A DNA stretch of 64,000 bases from Vitellaria paradoxa (GCA_019916065.1 CM034233.1:12481573-12545572), one strand, 5' to 3'; positions 11,798 to 24,803 are shown, numbered from the stretch's first letter. Numbers and translations are program-made. Notes: generated by a model not told the origin, from the letters alone.

Positions 11798-14700
11798 ATG
11801 GGTTCGAGAGGAAGGCCGTTATTTGATCTTAATGAACTTCCTGATGAGGAGGATGAAGAGATTGGTGATATTTCCTGTGTCCAGCCTCAAAGGGCGGTTC
11901 CTTCTTCAAATGCCTACACTTCTGACTTATTTGGAACATTATCTGGTCCTGAAAGAATAGTAAATAATCATGCTTTCTCTCATGCATCCTCTGTTTCAGG
12001 CTTTCAGCCATTTGTTCGGCCAAAAACTGCTCAGGGCTTGTTGGCCTGTGCTGAACAGATGAGGGCCAGGGATGTGAGCTCTGAGGTTGCCTCATTATCT
12101 GGCAGTAGTAATGCTGAAGATAAAAAAGCCACACCGAGGGTAGGTTTGGGTTCTGCAGAAGTTCAGGCTGTTGAAAAGGAAGAGGGGGAATGGTCTGATG
12201 CTGAGGGTTCTGCTGATGCACATGCAAGTAGTATGCGTGAACAGTCACTTAATGGTTATGGCAAAGAGTCACAGGAGAAAGGAATGACTAACCTGATGGA
12301 TCATGGGGATGCTGGTGTGAATGCAGAGAATTTAGCTCAAAATGATAATGATATTAAATATGAAGTCAGTGATCATACTTCTTTAGGATTAGATCTAGAC
12401 ACTAATGATCAGAAAAGCAATATTAGCCACACTGAAAGTGATTGTAAAGGTGATATATCCATGGATGGCCAAGAAGAACCTGGGTTGGTGCCAAAACATA
12501 GAGAAGTTAAAGGAGTTGAAGCAAGCCATGCCCTGAAGTGTGCAAATAATCTTGGAAAGCGGCCTAGGTTTGACCATCACAAGGAAGCAATGCTTGGAAA
12601 AAAGCGTAGTAGGCAGACAATGTTTCTCAATTTGGAAGATGTCAAGCAGGCTGGTCCTATGAAAACTTCAACCCCCAGAAGGCAGAGCTTTCCAGCACCC
12701 ATTACCATTCGTACAGTGAAAGAGGGGCGTATGGTTTCACCTGCTGAACGGATTGGAGAAAAGCAGAGTCAGCCTATGAACAAAGATTCAAAACAGGTTG
12801 ATTTATCATGTAATGAAGGAAACACTTATATAGAATCTAATGATTCTAAATCTGAATATAATGGTGATCTGAATTCAGGACTTCTAGGCAGACCTAGGAG
12901 GCTGAATAATGCCACAGATCTTGCTGCAGAGGCTCAGCCGCCTCTCATTCTGAGGCAGAGTTCATGCAAGCAGGCCATGGATTCAAGGCAGCTCAAGAAT
13001 TTACAGGTGTCTACTAGGAAGCCAGCTCTAATCAGCCAGAGTTCCATTGATACAAAATTAGGGACCAAAAAGCTTCCTTCTAAGAAGCAAACTACAGTGA
13101 GTGCCCAATATCAAGATACATCAGTGGAACGTCTCTTGCGGGAGGTGACCAATGAAAAATTTTGGCATCATCCAGGTACGAGAACAATTGTTTTCTTATG
13201 TCAGTCCATGTCTTTTTGGCTGTTTGTATTGAGTAGCTTTTGGGAAATTTTGCAAAGTCCAATTTCCTCATCTTGTTTGATGATGGAATCCCATTGATGT
13301 TATTTAATGCTTTATATTGATGGAGCTAGTAAACTTTCTTTACATAGTGAATTTGGCATTTTCTGAGCCACTGTGCGAAGCCTCAATTTAGACTTTTTTT
13401 TTTTTTTAAATAAATAATTCCTAACAGTCATGCTGACTATATTGGCTGTTGTGGAGACAGACTTTGTTGATCTTTAATCAGGAATCTGGGCAATATTTAT
13501 TTATTCATAACTTTTGTTTGGATTTCACCATTGTATTGCTAATTAGTACTTCCATTTTCTCTCACATGACTTGTAATTAGAGACTAAATTTACCACCAAC
13601 TTAGGTTGAGTGGCATCATCCACTACCCTCAGGAGGAAAAAGGTTAAAGGTTTAAATCCTTGTTGGAACATGGGCCTGTTCCTTCTACTTATTGATGAGG
13701 AAATAGTTGTGAGGCTGAATTTGATGGTTAACTATTGTATTTATTGCCAGTGATTTTATATAAATTTCAGAATAACATCCATCATTTCGAGATATATAAA
13801 CTAAAATTGGTCAATAACTTTGGCTTTGTTTCTAATTGTAATTGTACTATTAACTATTAAGCTATAATTCACTATTTCTGTACTCGGTCTGTTTTATGAA
13901 GTCCTGAGAAACAAAAAAGTTATGCATGCTTTTTTTTTTTTTTAATCATTAGGCAGAGATGAATACTGCATGGTAGTTGCAGTAAACAGGAATTCAGCAA
14001 GAATGGGTTGTTCAAGTTTGATACCACATTCATTGCTCTGACGAGGAGAAGAAATTGGAGTATTCTGTAATTGAAAATTTTCATGATGTCAAGAATTTGG
14101 ACAATTAAAGATGGACATTTTAGGTTATGGTGTCACAATTGCATTGTCTTTTCCTCTTTTATGAGCATAAAAAAATGCAGTGTTGTGACAGTTTTATGTG
14201 CTTGTCTCTTGGTTCATCTTTATCCTGGGTTTGGGCTATTTAAATTGTCTGTAGACTAAATGGTGTAGAATGGTGGGTGGACTAGGATTCTTTACTAGAA
14301 GTTGAATATTTAATGAATTGCATCCCCAAAGTTTCATGTGGTGTCCAAGCCATCAGGAAAGCCTGTTGGTGGAAGAATGCATCTTCATTATGAAAACTTG
14401 TAGATGAAATGTATGTGTAAATTTACTTCCAGGAATTCTTCTTCATGTTGATGTCGTGAGTGAATGATCATAATTTTTCAACTTGTTCTATAGGTTGTAG
14501 TTATATGTAAACTTTACAAAATTGTTTCTTCATTTTTCCTTACACCAAATGTTCAGGAAATATTTTATTGTAGTGAAACACAGCTAGAAAATTACTTTTG
14601 GTTTTTATATCATATGAACTCTGATGGGGCTTAGGCTAGTTTCCAGATTACAAGTTATCTTGTGTTTGACTAAGAATCATTGTGTCATCTGCATTGTCAA

Positions 14701-17700
14701 AACTATATTATTGAATCTTAGGGTTTAGTTTCTTTTTTCCCTCATTCATCCTTATATGGTTTCAATGTTTAGTTTCTCTTTTTGAGAGCTTATTCTGTTC
14801 CTGGTCTTTCTATATTCTGTTGAAAAATATTTTTTGTATCAGAGGAGGCTGAACTCCAGTGTGTTCCTGGTCGGTTTGATTCTGTTGAAGATTATGTTAG
14901 AGTATTTGAGCCCTTGCTTTTTGAGGAATGCCGGGCACAGCTTTACAGCACTTGGGAGGAACTAACTGAAACAGTTTCCAGAGACTTGCATATAATGGTC
15001 CGTGTGAGGAGTGTTGAAAGACGGGAAAGAGGTGCTTTTGCTTTCTGTAATATTTTTATGTATTTTGTATGTTTATGCCAAATGAAGTAAAGAAATGCAC
15101 TGCCTTCATCCCATTTTTTTTGGTCTCTTGTGCTTTTCTTCTGGGCTCACTGAAATAGTTGTCCTCTTGGAAAAGTTGATGGTGACATTTTATGATTTTT
15201 TGAAATCATATCTTTTATTGTAAACATTTTATGATTTTTTGAAATCATAGCTTTTATTTTAACTTAATTTATATGCATTTCTTTTTGTGAAAAGACAGTT
15301 AATGCATTAAATTTATCCTCAAAAAGTGGATCATATGGGATAAAAGGAATGTTAAGTTTTGAAATTATTACCTAATACTCTCCATGTTGGAGTATAAATC
15401 AATTTATTGCATCATATATTTTTGTTCAACATCTGATACTGAGCTTTATAACATGGTTTTTTTTATTCACTTAGTCTTGATGTAGTATTGTACCGTGGCA
15501 TTAGCAACTTATTTTTATGTCATTACGGTTTTGTTCTCGTAACTTTGGTATTGGGTTGTTGGGAAATTATTTCTTGGCGTGACAACTAATTAAAGAAGCT
15601 TAGTTCCCCCCCCCCTTTCTCTTAAGCTAATTGAGAAGTCCTTTTATTATGTTTTATTTTAGTTTTTATGTCATCTTTTCCTTCTTGTTGCATTAGGGTG
15701 GTATGATGTGGTAGTACTTCCTGCAAACGAGTGCAAGTGGACATTCAAGGAGGGTGATGTCGCAGTTCTCTCAAACCCCAGGCCAGGAACAGGTTACTTC
15801 TGACTCTGGTTTACTCTGCATGCCAAATTTGCGGTATAAATGCAACTCGTTCTTAGCTTAGGTATACAAATTAACTTGCATTACACTAAGCAGTGAAATC
15901 CAAGAGGAGCAACTCTTCTGCTATTGATGATGATGAGGAGTCTGAGATCAGCGGTCGTGTGGCCGGAACAGTAAGGCGATACATACCTATTGACACTCGT
16001 GATCCTCCTGGAGCAATCCTTCATTTTTATGTTGGGGACTCTTATGATCCTGACAGGTTATTTGAAGTTTCTCAATTTTATTTGATGCTCATTTCAAATT
16101 TCCTGCAAAATGAAATTATTTTCCTATTTAGTAAATATACAATTTGCCTTCCATTATCTTGATGATGACTCCTCTCCCTCTATTTTTTCATTAACTAATA
16201 TTCCCAGCAAGGCTGATAATGATCATATTCTAAGGAAACTTCAGCCCAGAGGCATCTGGTTTCTGACCGTGCTTGGTTCTCTTGCAACTACCCAAAGGGA
16301 ATATATTGCCTTGCATGCATTCCGTCGCCTCAATTTGCAGGTTGGAACTAGATTCAAGTTTTTAAAATATGCTTCCCACTAAATTCATATTGCATAGGAC
16401 TGAAATTAATTGATTTATTTTTTTAACAGATGCAAACTGCAATTCTTCAGCCTAGTCCTGAGCAATTTCCAAAGTACGAAGAGCATCGTCCTGCAATGCC
16501 TGAATGCTTTACACCTAACTTTGTTGATTATTTACGTCAGACCTTCAATGAACCCCAGCTAGCGGCAATTCAGTGGGCTGCAATGCATACAGCTGCAGGC
16601 ACAAGCAGTGGGATGACTAAGAGGCAAGATCCTTGGCCTTTTACTCTAGTTCAAGGGCCTCCAGGCACAGGTAAGACGCACACTGTCTGGGGAATGCTAA
16701 ATGTCATCCATCTTGTTCAGTATCAGCACTATTACACTGCACTGCTTAAGAAACTAGCTCCTGAAAGCTATAAGCAAACTAGTGAGAGCAGCAGCTCTGA
16801 CAATGTTGCCAGTGGATCCATCGATGAAGTTCTTCAGAGCATGGATCAAAATCTCTTTCGCACTCTTCCAAAACTATGTCCAAAACCTAGAATGCTTGTT
16901 TGTGCTCCTTCAAATGCTGCGACTGATGAACTGCTTACACGTGTTCTTGATCGTGGTTTTATTGATGGTGAGATGAAAGTTTATAGGCCTGATGTGGCCA
17001 GAGTTGGGGTTGACTCACAAACACGTGCTGCTCAGGCAGTTTCTGTTGAGCGTAGAACAGAACAGCTTTTAGTCAAGAGTCGTGAGGAAATTTGTGGATG
17101 GATGCAGCAGTTAAAAGTCCGGGAAGGTCAGTTGTCTCAACAGATAACTTGCTTGCAAAGGGAACTCAATGTTGCTGCTGCTACAGGTCGTGCCCAAGGA
17201 TCGGTTGGTGTTGATCCTGACATTATTGTGGCTCGGGAACAGAACCGAGATACCTTGCTCCAAAATCTCGCTGCGGTTGTCGAGAACAGAGATAAAATTT
17301 TAGTGGAGATGTCCCGCCTTCTTATTTTAGAAGGAAAGTTTCGCGCTGGTGGAAACTTTAGTTTGGATGAAGCCCGTGCTAATCTTGAGGCAAGTTTTGC
17401 CAATGAAGCTGAGATTGTCTTCACCACTGTGTCAAGCAGTGGTCGCAAACTGTTCTCTCGTCTGACTCATGGTTTTGACATGGTCGTAATTGATGAGGCA
17501 GCCCAAGCTAGTGAGGTGGCAATTCTTCCTCCCCTTTCTCTTGGTGCAGCACGCTGTGTTCTTGTGGGTGACCCGCAGCAACTTCCTGCAACAGTTATCA
17601 GCAAAGCAGCTGGAGCCTTGTTATACAGTAGAAGTCTTTTTGAAAGGTTCCAGCAAGCTGGCTGCCCTACAATGTTGTTATCGGTGCAGTATAGAATGCA

Positions 17701-18761
17701 TCCTCAAATAAGGGATTTCCCTTCTAGGTACTTCTACCAGGGACGCCTAAGTGACAGTGAAAGTGTTGCTAATTTACCTGACGAATTATATTATAAGGAC
17801 TCTTTACTGCGACCTTATGTGTTTTATGACATTACCCATGGTCGAGAGTCCCACCGAGGCGGATCTGTCTCTTATCAGAATGTACACGAGGCACAGTTTT
17901 GTCTCCGTTTGTATGAACATCTTCAGAAAACTTTGAAGACCTTGGGTGCGGGAAAAGTTTCTGTAGGCATAATCACACCATACAAGCTGCAACTGAGATG
18001 CCTTCAACGCGAATTTGAGGATGTTTTAAATTCAGAACAAGGGAAGGATATTTATATCAATACTGTGGATGCCTTCCAAGGCCAAGAACGAGATGTCATT
18101 ATAATGTCTTGTGTCCGCGCTTCAAATCATGGGGTTGGCTTTGTGGCAGATATCCGCCGAATGAATGTTGCTCTCACTCGTGCGAGAAGAGCTCTTTGGG
18201 TATGTACGGGCTGTCTGTTGCATTAGTCATCTTTCATGGTGAATGAATACACAGCTTTCGCGCATGCACTAAGAAACAAAATGATTTATTATGGTGGATA
18301 TATCTTGTAATAATTTACCTTTTATTTTTTAACAGGTTATGGGAAATGCCAATTCTCTGGTGCAATCAGATGATTGGTCTGCATTGATCACTGATGCCAA
18401 AGCAAGAAACTGCTATCTGGATATGAATTCTCTCCCGAAGGATTTCCTGGTACCCAAGGCACCTGCTTATGCACCATTGCCTGGTAAAATCTCTTCTAGC
18501 TTGAGAGGTTTGAGATCTGGGGTTAGACACAGATCATTTGATATGCACATGGAATCAAGGTCAGGAACTCCGTCTGAAGATGATGAGAAGTCAAATGCAC
18601 CATTAATATCAAAGAATGGGAATTACCGACCCTCCAAGCCTCCATTAGAGAATTGCTTGGATGATCTTGGTCAGTCCGGTGACAAATTCCAAGATGCCTG
18701 GCAACATGGAATTCAAAAGAAGCATAGTTCAGCAGCAATTACAGGGAAGAGGGACTTGTAG
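11798..18761 (+). CDS. SEN1/UPF1-like superfamily 1 RNA/DNA helicase
   Basis: Coding exons: 11798-13175, 14843-15031, 15697-15792, 15894-16056, 16208-16340, 16430-18199 and 18336-18761; they join in frame to 1384 aa. Residues 1-455 are acidic, low-complexity and probably disordered, starting MGSRGRPLFDLNELP. From about 460 the sequence is conserved. Helicase motifs: Walker A GPPGTGKT near 729, DEAA near 1008 (motif II), GDPQQLP near 1033, YRMHP, then VDAFQGQERD near 1198 and NVALTRARRALW near 1233. These mark the UPF1/SEN1 group. Yeast Sen1 and human senataxin unwind RNA-DNA hybrids and act in transcription termination; a nuclear role here is inference. The start is the first ATG giving the family N-terminus; an in-frame extension upstream has no ATG. 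The C-terminal 140 residues (last exon) are family-specific tail. Length fits Arabidopsis relatives of about 1300 aa that share the N-terminal signature. Confidence 0.94.
13600..13690 (+). repeat. Possible tRNA-derived SINE fragment in helicase intron
   Basis: CTTAGGTTGAGTGGCATC followed 45 bases later by GGTTTAAATCC resembles the A box and B box of tRNA-like polymerase III promoters found in plant SINEs. The fit is imperfect, there is no visible poly-A tail or target duplication, and it sits in the first coding intron. Confidence 0.3.
15185..15262 (+). repeat. 39-bp tandem duplication in helicase intron
   Basis: The unit beginning ACATTTTATGATTTTTTGAA at 15185 is repeated at 15224 with only a couple of changes. 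Each unit holds a small inverted repeat (TATGATTT...AAATCATA). Confidence 0.85.
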
Positions 18762-19800
18762 CAACTGATTGATGTCTGAAAATTGTCTTTGTGGTGCCTT
18801 GTGTCAGCTTGAAAGCATTATCAAAGTCTGGATTCTGGACCCAGGAATGCTTACCAACCAGATTTTGATTGTATGCACGGAGCCTTGGCTTCTCATCCTG
18901 ATTTCCTAAGCTGAACACAATCAACTCTGTGCATGAATCCTGCTGAGATCTTGCAGAATACTTGCAATGGATGGGAAAAGAGGAGGAGAGGACAGCATAT
19001 GAAGAGATGTCAGTCAAATTGAGGACTATGTTTGTTGCTTTTGGTTGATGATTGAGTTTGGGTAGCAGCTTGCTATAATTTGTGACAAGCTATGTCCTGC
19101 TCTCTGATGGGCTATCTATGTAACCTTTTTAATCCACAGCTTGCAGGAGACAGAAGGTCACAAAATTTTTTGTCGGCCCATATAAAGTTTCGTGATTTAA
19201 ATCATCATTTGAAGATTTCCATGGGTTTGCTGCATGTTCGGAAATGGGCAAGTAATTCAGGAAGCAATGCATGGCGTCAAGAAGCATTTTAGGTTGAATC
19301 TGAGCTCTGCGTCGTCTACCTGATCTGATTCTGGCCCATCTTCATGCACTAGATTGTCAGGGAAAGCTTCCTAGTTGCTGCTTCTGATTTTGTCTCTTCT
19401 CACGACATTCAACTACTGGCCCTCTGGTTCTTGAGGCCTGATTGGAGCCGTCGAGCTTGGAGAGTAAAATGTGCATTTTTTGGAATGTGCTAGGAATGTC
19501 ATGAGGAGCGATGTGTTCAAAATCATGTAGGATTGACCATCATTCTTCCTTTTTTATTTTTATTTTCAATTTTCATTTATTTGAAGGGTGGGGCTTGAGA
19601 TGCTAAACATGCGTCCAGTGGATATAGTCAAACATTCTGTACATTGAAAAAAAAAAAAAAAAAAGGGTACAATGTTTTGTATACCAAAAACCATTTTAGC
19701 CAGAGGCCCCTGTGTACATATGTTCTGTTGTGGAGTAACAGGAATTCTTTTCTCATCTCTTTTTTTTTTTTTTTTTTTTTCCATTGATTGTTCTTTCTTC
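18762..19800 (+). other. 3' untranslated and downstream region of the helicase gene
   Basis: Balanced base composition and absence of a convincing coding frame for about 700-1000 bases after the TAG suggest a long 3' UTR. Poly-A (19648-19665) and poly-T (about 19760-19780) tracts follow. The true polyadenylation site cannot be fixed by eye. Confidence 0.4.
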
Positions 19801-20388
19801 AGCGCCTCGTAAAAGAAGTCACCATTGAGCCCTAGTATAAGGGAGCCAATTATTTCACCTGTCGGAAAATATCGGCGCCTCCCTCCTAATGCACAACTGG
19901 AGCATAAAATGCTATTATTTATACTTGTTCGTTATGTTTGTTTAATTTTTATTGGTGGGGGCAAGATAAAGGATGGGGGGGGGGGGGATAAATTATCAAG
20001 CTCGAATCTGCTTTAAGAGCATCTATATCAAATATCTCCAAGTTTCTCTTTTAAATCTAAACTTAGAGAGAGAGAAGGGTGAATATAAAAAAGTCTGACA
20101 TCAATTTTGTTTTTCTTCTTTATTTTGGAAAAGAGCAATGGTAATTGACCTTTCAAAAGTTACTGGAGTGTTCTCATAATTTTTTTAAATATATATTTTG
20201 TATATATATTTTTAGCAATGAAAAATTTATTTAAAATATTTAGCTATAATTTTTTTTTTTTGAAAATATGACTGTTGAAAATATAATTATTAGAGTATGA
20301 CCATTGAAATTCTAGTTATTATAAAAATTAGCTATTGTTGAACAATAAATAAAAAAATTAAAGAAAGATTTGAAAATTTAATATTTAA
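19800..20388. other. AT-rich spacer
   Basis: Nothing recognised except a run of about 11 G at 19977-19987 and A/T low complexity. Confidence 0.5.
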
Positions 20389-20831
20389 GGTCCCGCTTGG
20401 AGCATTGAAAATGTGGGTAAATCTCTAAAAATCTCTCGAAAATCTTTAAAATTTTCTAATATAGAAAATCTTTAAAACTCTCTAACACATTTTGTCCTTT
20501 TCATATTTCGTGAAATTTATATAAATTTATATATATTTACATATTCCAATAAATTTTTTACACACCCTAATAACATTTCCACAAATTTCAATAACTTTTT
20601 TACAAATTTTCAAAACTTTTCAACAACTTTCAAAAAATTCTGACGTAAAACCGTTCGAATGAATAAAAAAAAAAATCGTTCGAACAGATTCTCTCTCTGA
20701 AAAACTGACACAAAATTAAAAAATGTACTATTCATATCTAAAAAATGTGATTTGGTGGTAGCGCGTTAAACGGCAAAAAAAGTTACTCAAAATCGCATTT
20801 TTCATTATTTTTCAATGCTCTAAATGCCCTC
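20389..20831. mobile_element. Harbinger-like MITE (443 bp)
   Basis: Flanked by TAA on both sides (20386-20388 and 20832-20834). Left end GGTCCCGCTTGGAGCATTGA, right end on the minus strand GAGGGCATTTAGAGCATTGA: the GAGCATTGAAAAAT part is almost identical at both ends. The inside has CTCTAAAAATCTCTC-type words and an inverted CCGTTCGAA/TCGTTCGAAC pair. Non-coding. Confidence 0.7.
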
Positions 20832-20834
20832 TAA

Positions 20835-22408
20835 GTATCACGAGAACAATTTCAAAAAATCTAATCTAAAGTATCACTGAATAAGTAATTTGTAAAATAA
20901 ATAAATATTACCTTTTATTATATTTTAAAGAATCTATCTTGTAAACTTGGCAACCCCTGAGCTTTCTTGCTCTTCATATGCTGCACATGGAATTTAGCTC
21001 GTTGTATGCGTGGCTTTGAATAAATTTTGGAGCACTGCTCTCCTTTTTTATTCACTGTTAAATGGTTTTGTTATGGTAATCACACGAGATGTAAACTACA
21101 CCGCATGTGTTTCGCGAGTCGCCTGATTGCCTTTCTTTGAATTGGAATTCATGAGTACAGAGAAAGAAACAGCGAAAGAAGGTGATCTGTTCTTGACCGG
21201 AGACTGTCCGATGATTGTGTTAGCTGAGAAACTCGAGTACTTTAAATAGAAAGAATAGATGGTTAAAAAGAGTGTAACTCATTTGTACATATGCATTCTG
21301 TTTAATTTGATTGTGATGTTCAGTTAATTCCGAGATAGTAAAATTAAAATTTTTCACTCACTGTAATTTAAATTACGAGACATTTATTTTTATAATTTTA
21401 TTTTATTTTATGCACTTTTATATAATTTCAAATATACCCATAATATTAATAATATAATAATGTATTACATTAACAGGAGGTAAAGTGTCGCAAAATGACA
21501 ATAGGTGCATTAATTGTAAGAGCTACGGTCTTGCGTCATTAAAGGAACAAGTAGTAGCAAATTAACATTCCATTAAGGTTCACCTTCGAAAATTGCATAA
21601 TAGGCCTAAAAATAAATAAATAAATAAAAAGATTATTGTAAAATAGGACTGTAATTGGTGGTTGGACCTTGGCTTAATCAAATGACAGCCCAGAGTCTGT
21701 TATCTGGAAATTGTATGCGAGCCCAAGCTGTGGTGCAAGTTGATCTAAAAAGACGGGGCTCAGCGTCAACATTGTGGGAATTAATGTCAACCCTAATTCT
21801 ACGAATTAGACTTCTCATCTGGCAAACACAGCTTGCTTTTTAATTTTCAAACTACTCAGTTTTTTTTTTTTATTTTTTTAATAATTATATTTGTCTTTTT
21901 ACATTTTTAATTTCGTTAAACTATAAAAGATAAAAATGTCAAATAAAAAAATAAAAAAATTAACTACTAAAAAATAGTTTTTTCCTCTTTCAAAACAAAA
22001 ATTAATTTTTTAGTAATTAACTAATAGTTAACTAAACAAAAAAAGTAACTTTTTTACTTTTCAAAGTAGCTTACAAAAAATAAAAAATACAAAATGCAAA
22101 AAGATTACCAAAAGTTGAGAAATATTATCAATTTTTTTTAATCAAATTTAGTCACATATTATTTTTATATTAATTATATATATATATATATATATTGGCC
22201 AATCAAATAGCCCCAGACAGCTGTTGGACCAAATAATGGATGGGATAAGAAGTAGCCGGCAATTTTTGACAGCATTAGCCATTGGTTTGATGCAAGCAAC
22301 GCAACAATTATATTATGATTTAAAATTTCCATTGTTTAACCAGGCATTACTTCTTTTGGGTTTTGGGTCAACTCTTAATTCGAGTTTTTTTTGAGACCGT
22401 AATGTTAA
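20835..22408. other. Intergenic DNA with MITE fragments
   Basis: No gene recognised. About 21326-21440 matches the family D repeat (TTTTTCACTCACTGTAATTT, ACGAGACATTTATTTTTATA). Part of a family A-like repeat lies at about 22085-22215 around an (AT)n tract. A balanced-composition patch at 21650-21845 has an open frame with no family resemblance. Confidence 0.5.
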
Positions 22409-22545
22409 GGGGTGTTTGGTCGGTTAAAATTAATTAAAATTTATTATTTATTTTTATTTTTTTGTAATTTAATTTTATCACATATTACTTTTATATCAAA
22501 TATTTAAATTTTTACTGTACTTTTTGACCAAATTTTTACCAACCA
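22409..22545. mobile_element. Tourist-like MITE, family A copy
   Basis: TTAAGGGGTGTTTGG at the left end with TAA at 22406-22408. Internal words ATTTAATTTTATCACATATT and TACTTTTATATCAAATATTT match the family. The right end (ACCAAATTTTTACCAACC) is diverged and no matching TAA is clear. Confidence 0.6.
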
Positions 22546-23309
22546 ATAATAATACGAATTAAAGATTTGATACAAATTAATTCGAATAAAAGATATGATT
22601 CAGATCGTAATAATAATACGATCTAAAGATATGATTCGGATCAATGCGTAGCTTTGAACGTTTCCCAAAATTTATCAAAATTAGTAAATTAGAGTGCTTA
22701 TTAAACCAAGTTTGAAACTCTAAAAATTATCAAAAACCTCTATATTTTTCTACAAAAATTTTTTCACGTCGTATGTAAATTTTTATAAGTTTTATAATTA
22801 CCAACAAGACTTCTCAGAATCATTGGAAGACTTATATGGTTGTTAACTTTAAACTCTTAATAATAAGTCGAACTGTGTACAAATTGATCTAAACACCATG
22901 AGTTATAAGAAAAAAAAAAAACACAATAAATTTTTATAAATCTCCTAGAAATTAATTTTTTACCAGAATTTGTTCTAACAAGACAGTTAAAATCGATTTT
23001 CACTATTCATATTTATCTTTTTATAATTTGTTGCTTATATTTTAAATACCAAAAATAAACTCAACTACAATTTATACAACTTCTATAATTTCAGACCGCG
23101 ATGAAGTTGAGTAAATTAGTGTTACTAGTATTCCTAGAAGAAGAAGAAGAAGAAGAGAGTTGCCCTTGGGTGGCAGTTCCCCGCGAGAGCTGCAAATCAA
23201 TTCCAGGCTGTGGGAGGCTTTGTTGGTTGTCAAACGAGACCTTAGCGCACGCATGGCATATCTCTTGGAATATACTCCTTCTTTACTCGGTTTTCACGTG
23301 ACAAATTTA
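22546..23309. other. Intergenic DNA
   Basis: No gene recognised. Two partial copies of a short word (AATAATACGA...TAAAGATATGATTCGGAT) at about 22546-22640 suggest a small local duplication. A GAA microsatellite lies at 23137-23157. Confidence 0.45.
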
Positions 23310-23457
23310 GAGTGTACTTGATTTGTTATAAAATATTAAAAAATTTTAAAAATTTTTAAAAATAATTTATTTTGTATTTCACTATACAAATTACAAACTT
23401 ATAAATTATCTCACTTTGTTTCAATTTATCTCACTATTTATCACTTCAAACACACGC
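23310..23457. mobile_element. MITE, family C copy (148 bp)
   Basis: TTA at 23307-23309 and 23458-23460 flank it. Left end GAGTGTACTTGATTTG, right end on the minus strand GCGTGTGTTTGAAGTG. The minus strand carries GTGAGATAAATTGAAAC and TTTGTAATTTGTATAGTGAA, related to the repeat at 1241-1395. Confidence 0.6.
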
Positions 23458-23880
23458 TTAAAGCAAAATTAAACACAATTATAAGAAATGATGAACTATT
23501 TCCTACTCTTCCCGCCATTATATTTCTAATCTTTGAAATTTGGGAGCCAAATTGTTTTTATATAACATTAGCTTTTTTTCATTTCTAGAAATTTAAGAGC
23601 CACTCATAAAAAAAAAAAAAAAAAAATTGGGTAAAGAGAGAGAAACATGTCATTTTTTTTTTCTGCCTCGAATGGCGCCAAAACCTTTTCATTTGTCTTC
23701 CATAAAAAATTTTTAAATTTGGAGAATTTATCTGACAATTTTCGAACGGTGGGAATGAAGGAGACGATCTTATTATTTTTGGCGCATTCGTTGACCTAAT
23801 GTGCTTATCATGTGCCCTTGCCATTTATCTGTCATTCCTACCTACCATTTTTCCCATCTCTTTGGCATTTCAATCATATC

Positions 23881-24030
23881 GGGGTATTTGGAATTAAAAT
23901 AAAATAATATAAAATTTTATAAATTCTTACGAATACGAATTATGAGACAGTAGAATTTAAATTTTTCACTCACTGTTCAAAATACGAGATATTAACTTTT
24001 ATAATTTTATACGACTCCAAACACATCCTA
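23881..24030 (-). mobile_element. MITE, family D copy
   Basis: Left end GGGGTATTTGGAATTAAAAT, right end on the minus strand GGATGTGTTTGGAGTCGTAT. Inside are TTATGAGACAGTAGAATTTA and TTTTTCACTCACTG, the hallmark words of family D. The minus sign marks the same orientation as the copy at 24639. Confidence 0.6.
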
Positions 24031-24063
24031 TTATTTTTTCTTCTTAATGTCTCGTGCATATTT

Positions 24064-24210
24064 AGTGCGTTTAGAGTTGTATCAGAGGTATTTAAAATTG
24101 TATAAATTTATAAAATTTGTAATTTTGTAATTCATGCAGTGAGTACAAAAATTTAAATTTGTGGAGATTTGTAAAGTTTTGTTATATTTTATAACAAACT
24201 AAATGCAACT
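24064..24210 (+). repeat. MITE, family D-related, diverged copy
   Basis: GTGCGTTTAGAGTTGTAT at the left, then TTGTAATTCATGCAGTGAGT and GTGGAGATTTGTAAAGTTTT inside; these are the complement-orientation words of the family D copies. The right end is unclear. Confidence 0.45.
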
Positions 24211-24638
24211 ACAAATTAGTATAATTTGTAAAAATTTTAATCTCGTAAGTAGAAAAACTTTGAATTTGTAAAAATTTGTAGAGTTTAAAAAGTCCTAAAG
24301 AGACAATGATCTAATGAGAAATTAGACAAAAATAAAAGTAAAAAGTTTATTTTTTGTTTTTGGTATCAGAATATTAATGTTGTAAGACAAAATCCATAAT
24401 GGTGATCGAAATTGAATTATAATTAAATAATTATTATTTTGTAGTGGTAATCAAAAAGCATAGGAGGAAACATAAAAGTGGGTTACGTGGCTTTATTACC
24501 TACGCTAACTTTTTTTTTTTTTCAATTTTGTAATTATCTTCGGAGTTTTTGAAAAGAAAGAAAAGATTTTTTTTGATTGACCCACACATTCCAATCAAAC
24601 GAAAAATAATTCAACCACCCATGTTTTGGACTTTGGCT

Positions 24639-24803
24639 CCATTTGGAGTTAGACAAAATAAAAAAAAAAATTTACAAATTTTTATAAATATGAATTACGA
24701 GACAGTAAAATTTATATTTTTCACTCACTATACAAATTACGAGACATTTATTTTTATAATTTTATTTTATTTTATACACTTTTATACAACTCTAAACATA
24801 CCC
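24639..24803 (-). mobile_element. MITE, family D copy
   Basis: CCATTTGGAGTTAGACAAAA at the left and ACTCTAAACATACCC at the right. Inside are ATGAATTACGAGACAGTAAA and AAATTACGAGACATTTATTT: the same word occurs twice as a direct repeat, a constant feature of the family. Near mirror image of the copy at 25099. Confidence 0.65.

Noticed and set aside
11829..12248. 139-codon minus-strand frame inside the helicase first coding exon
   Set aside because: It is the shadow of the real coding frame; its His/Pro/Gln-rich composition comes from the opposite strand.
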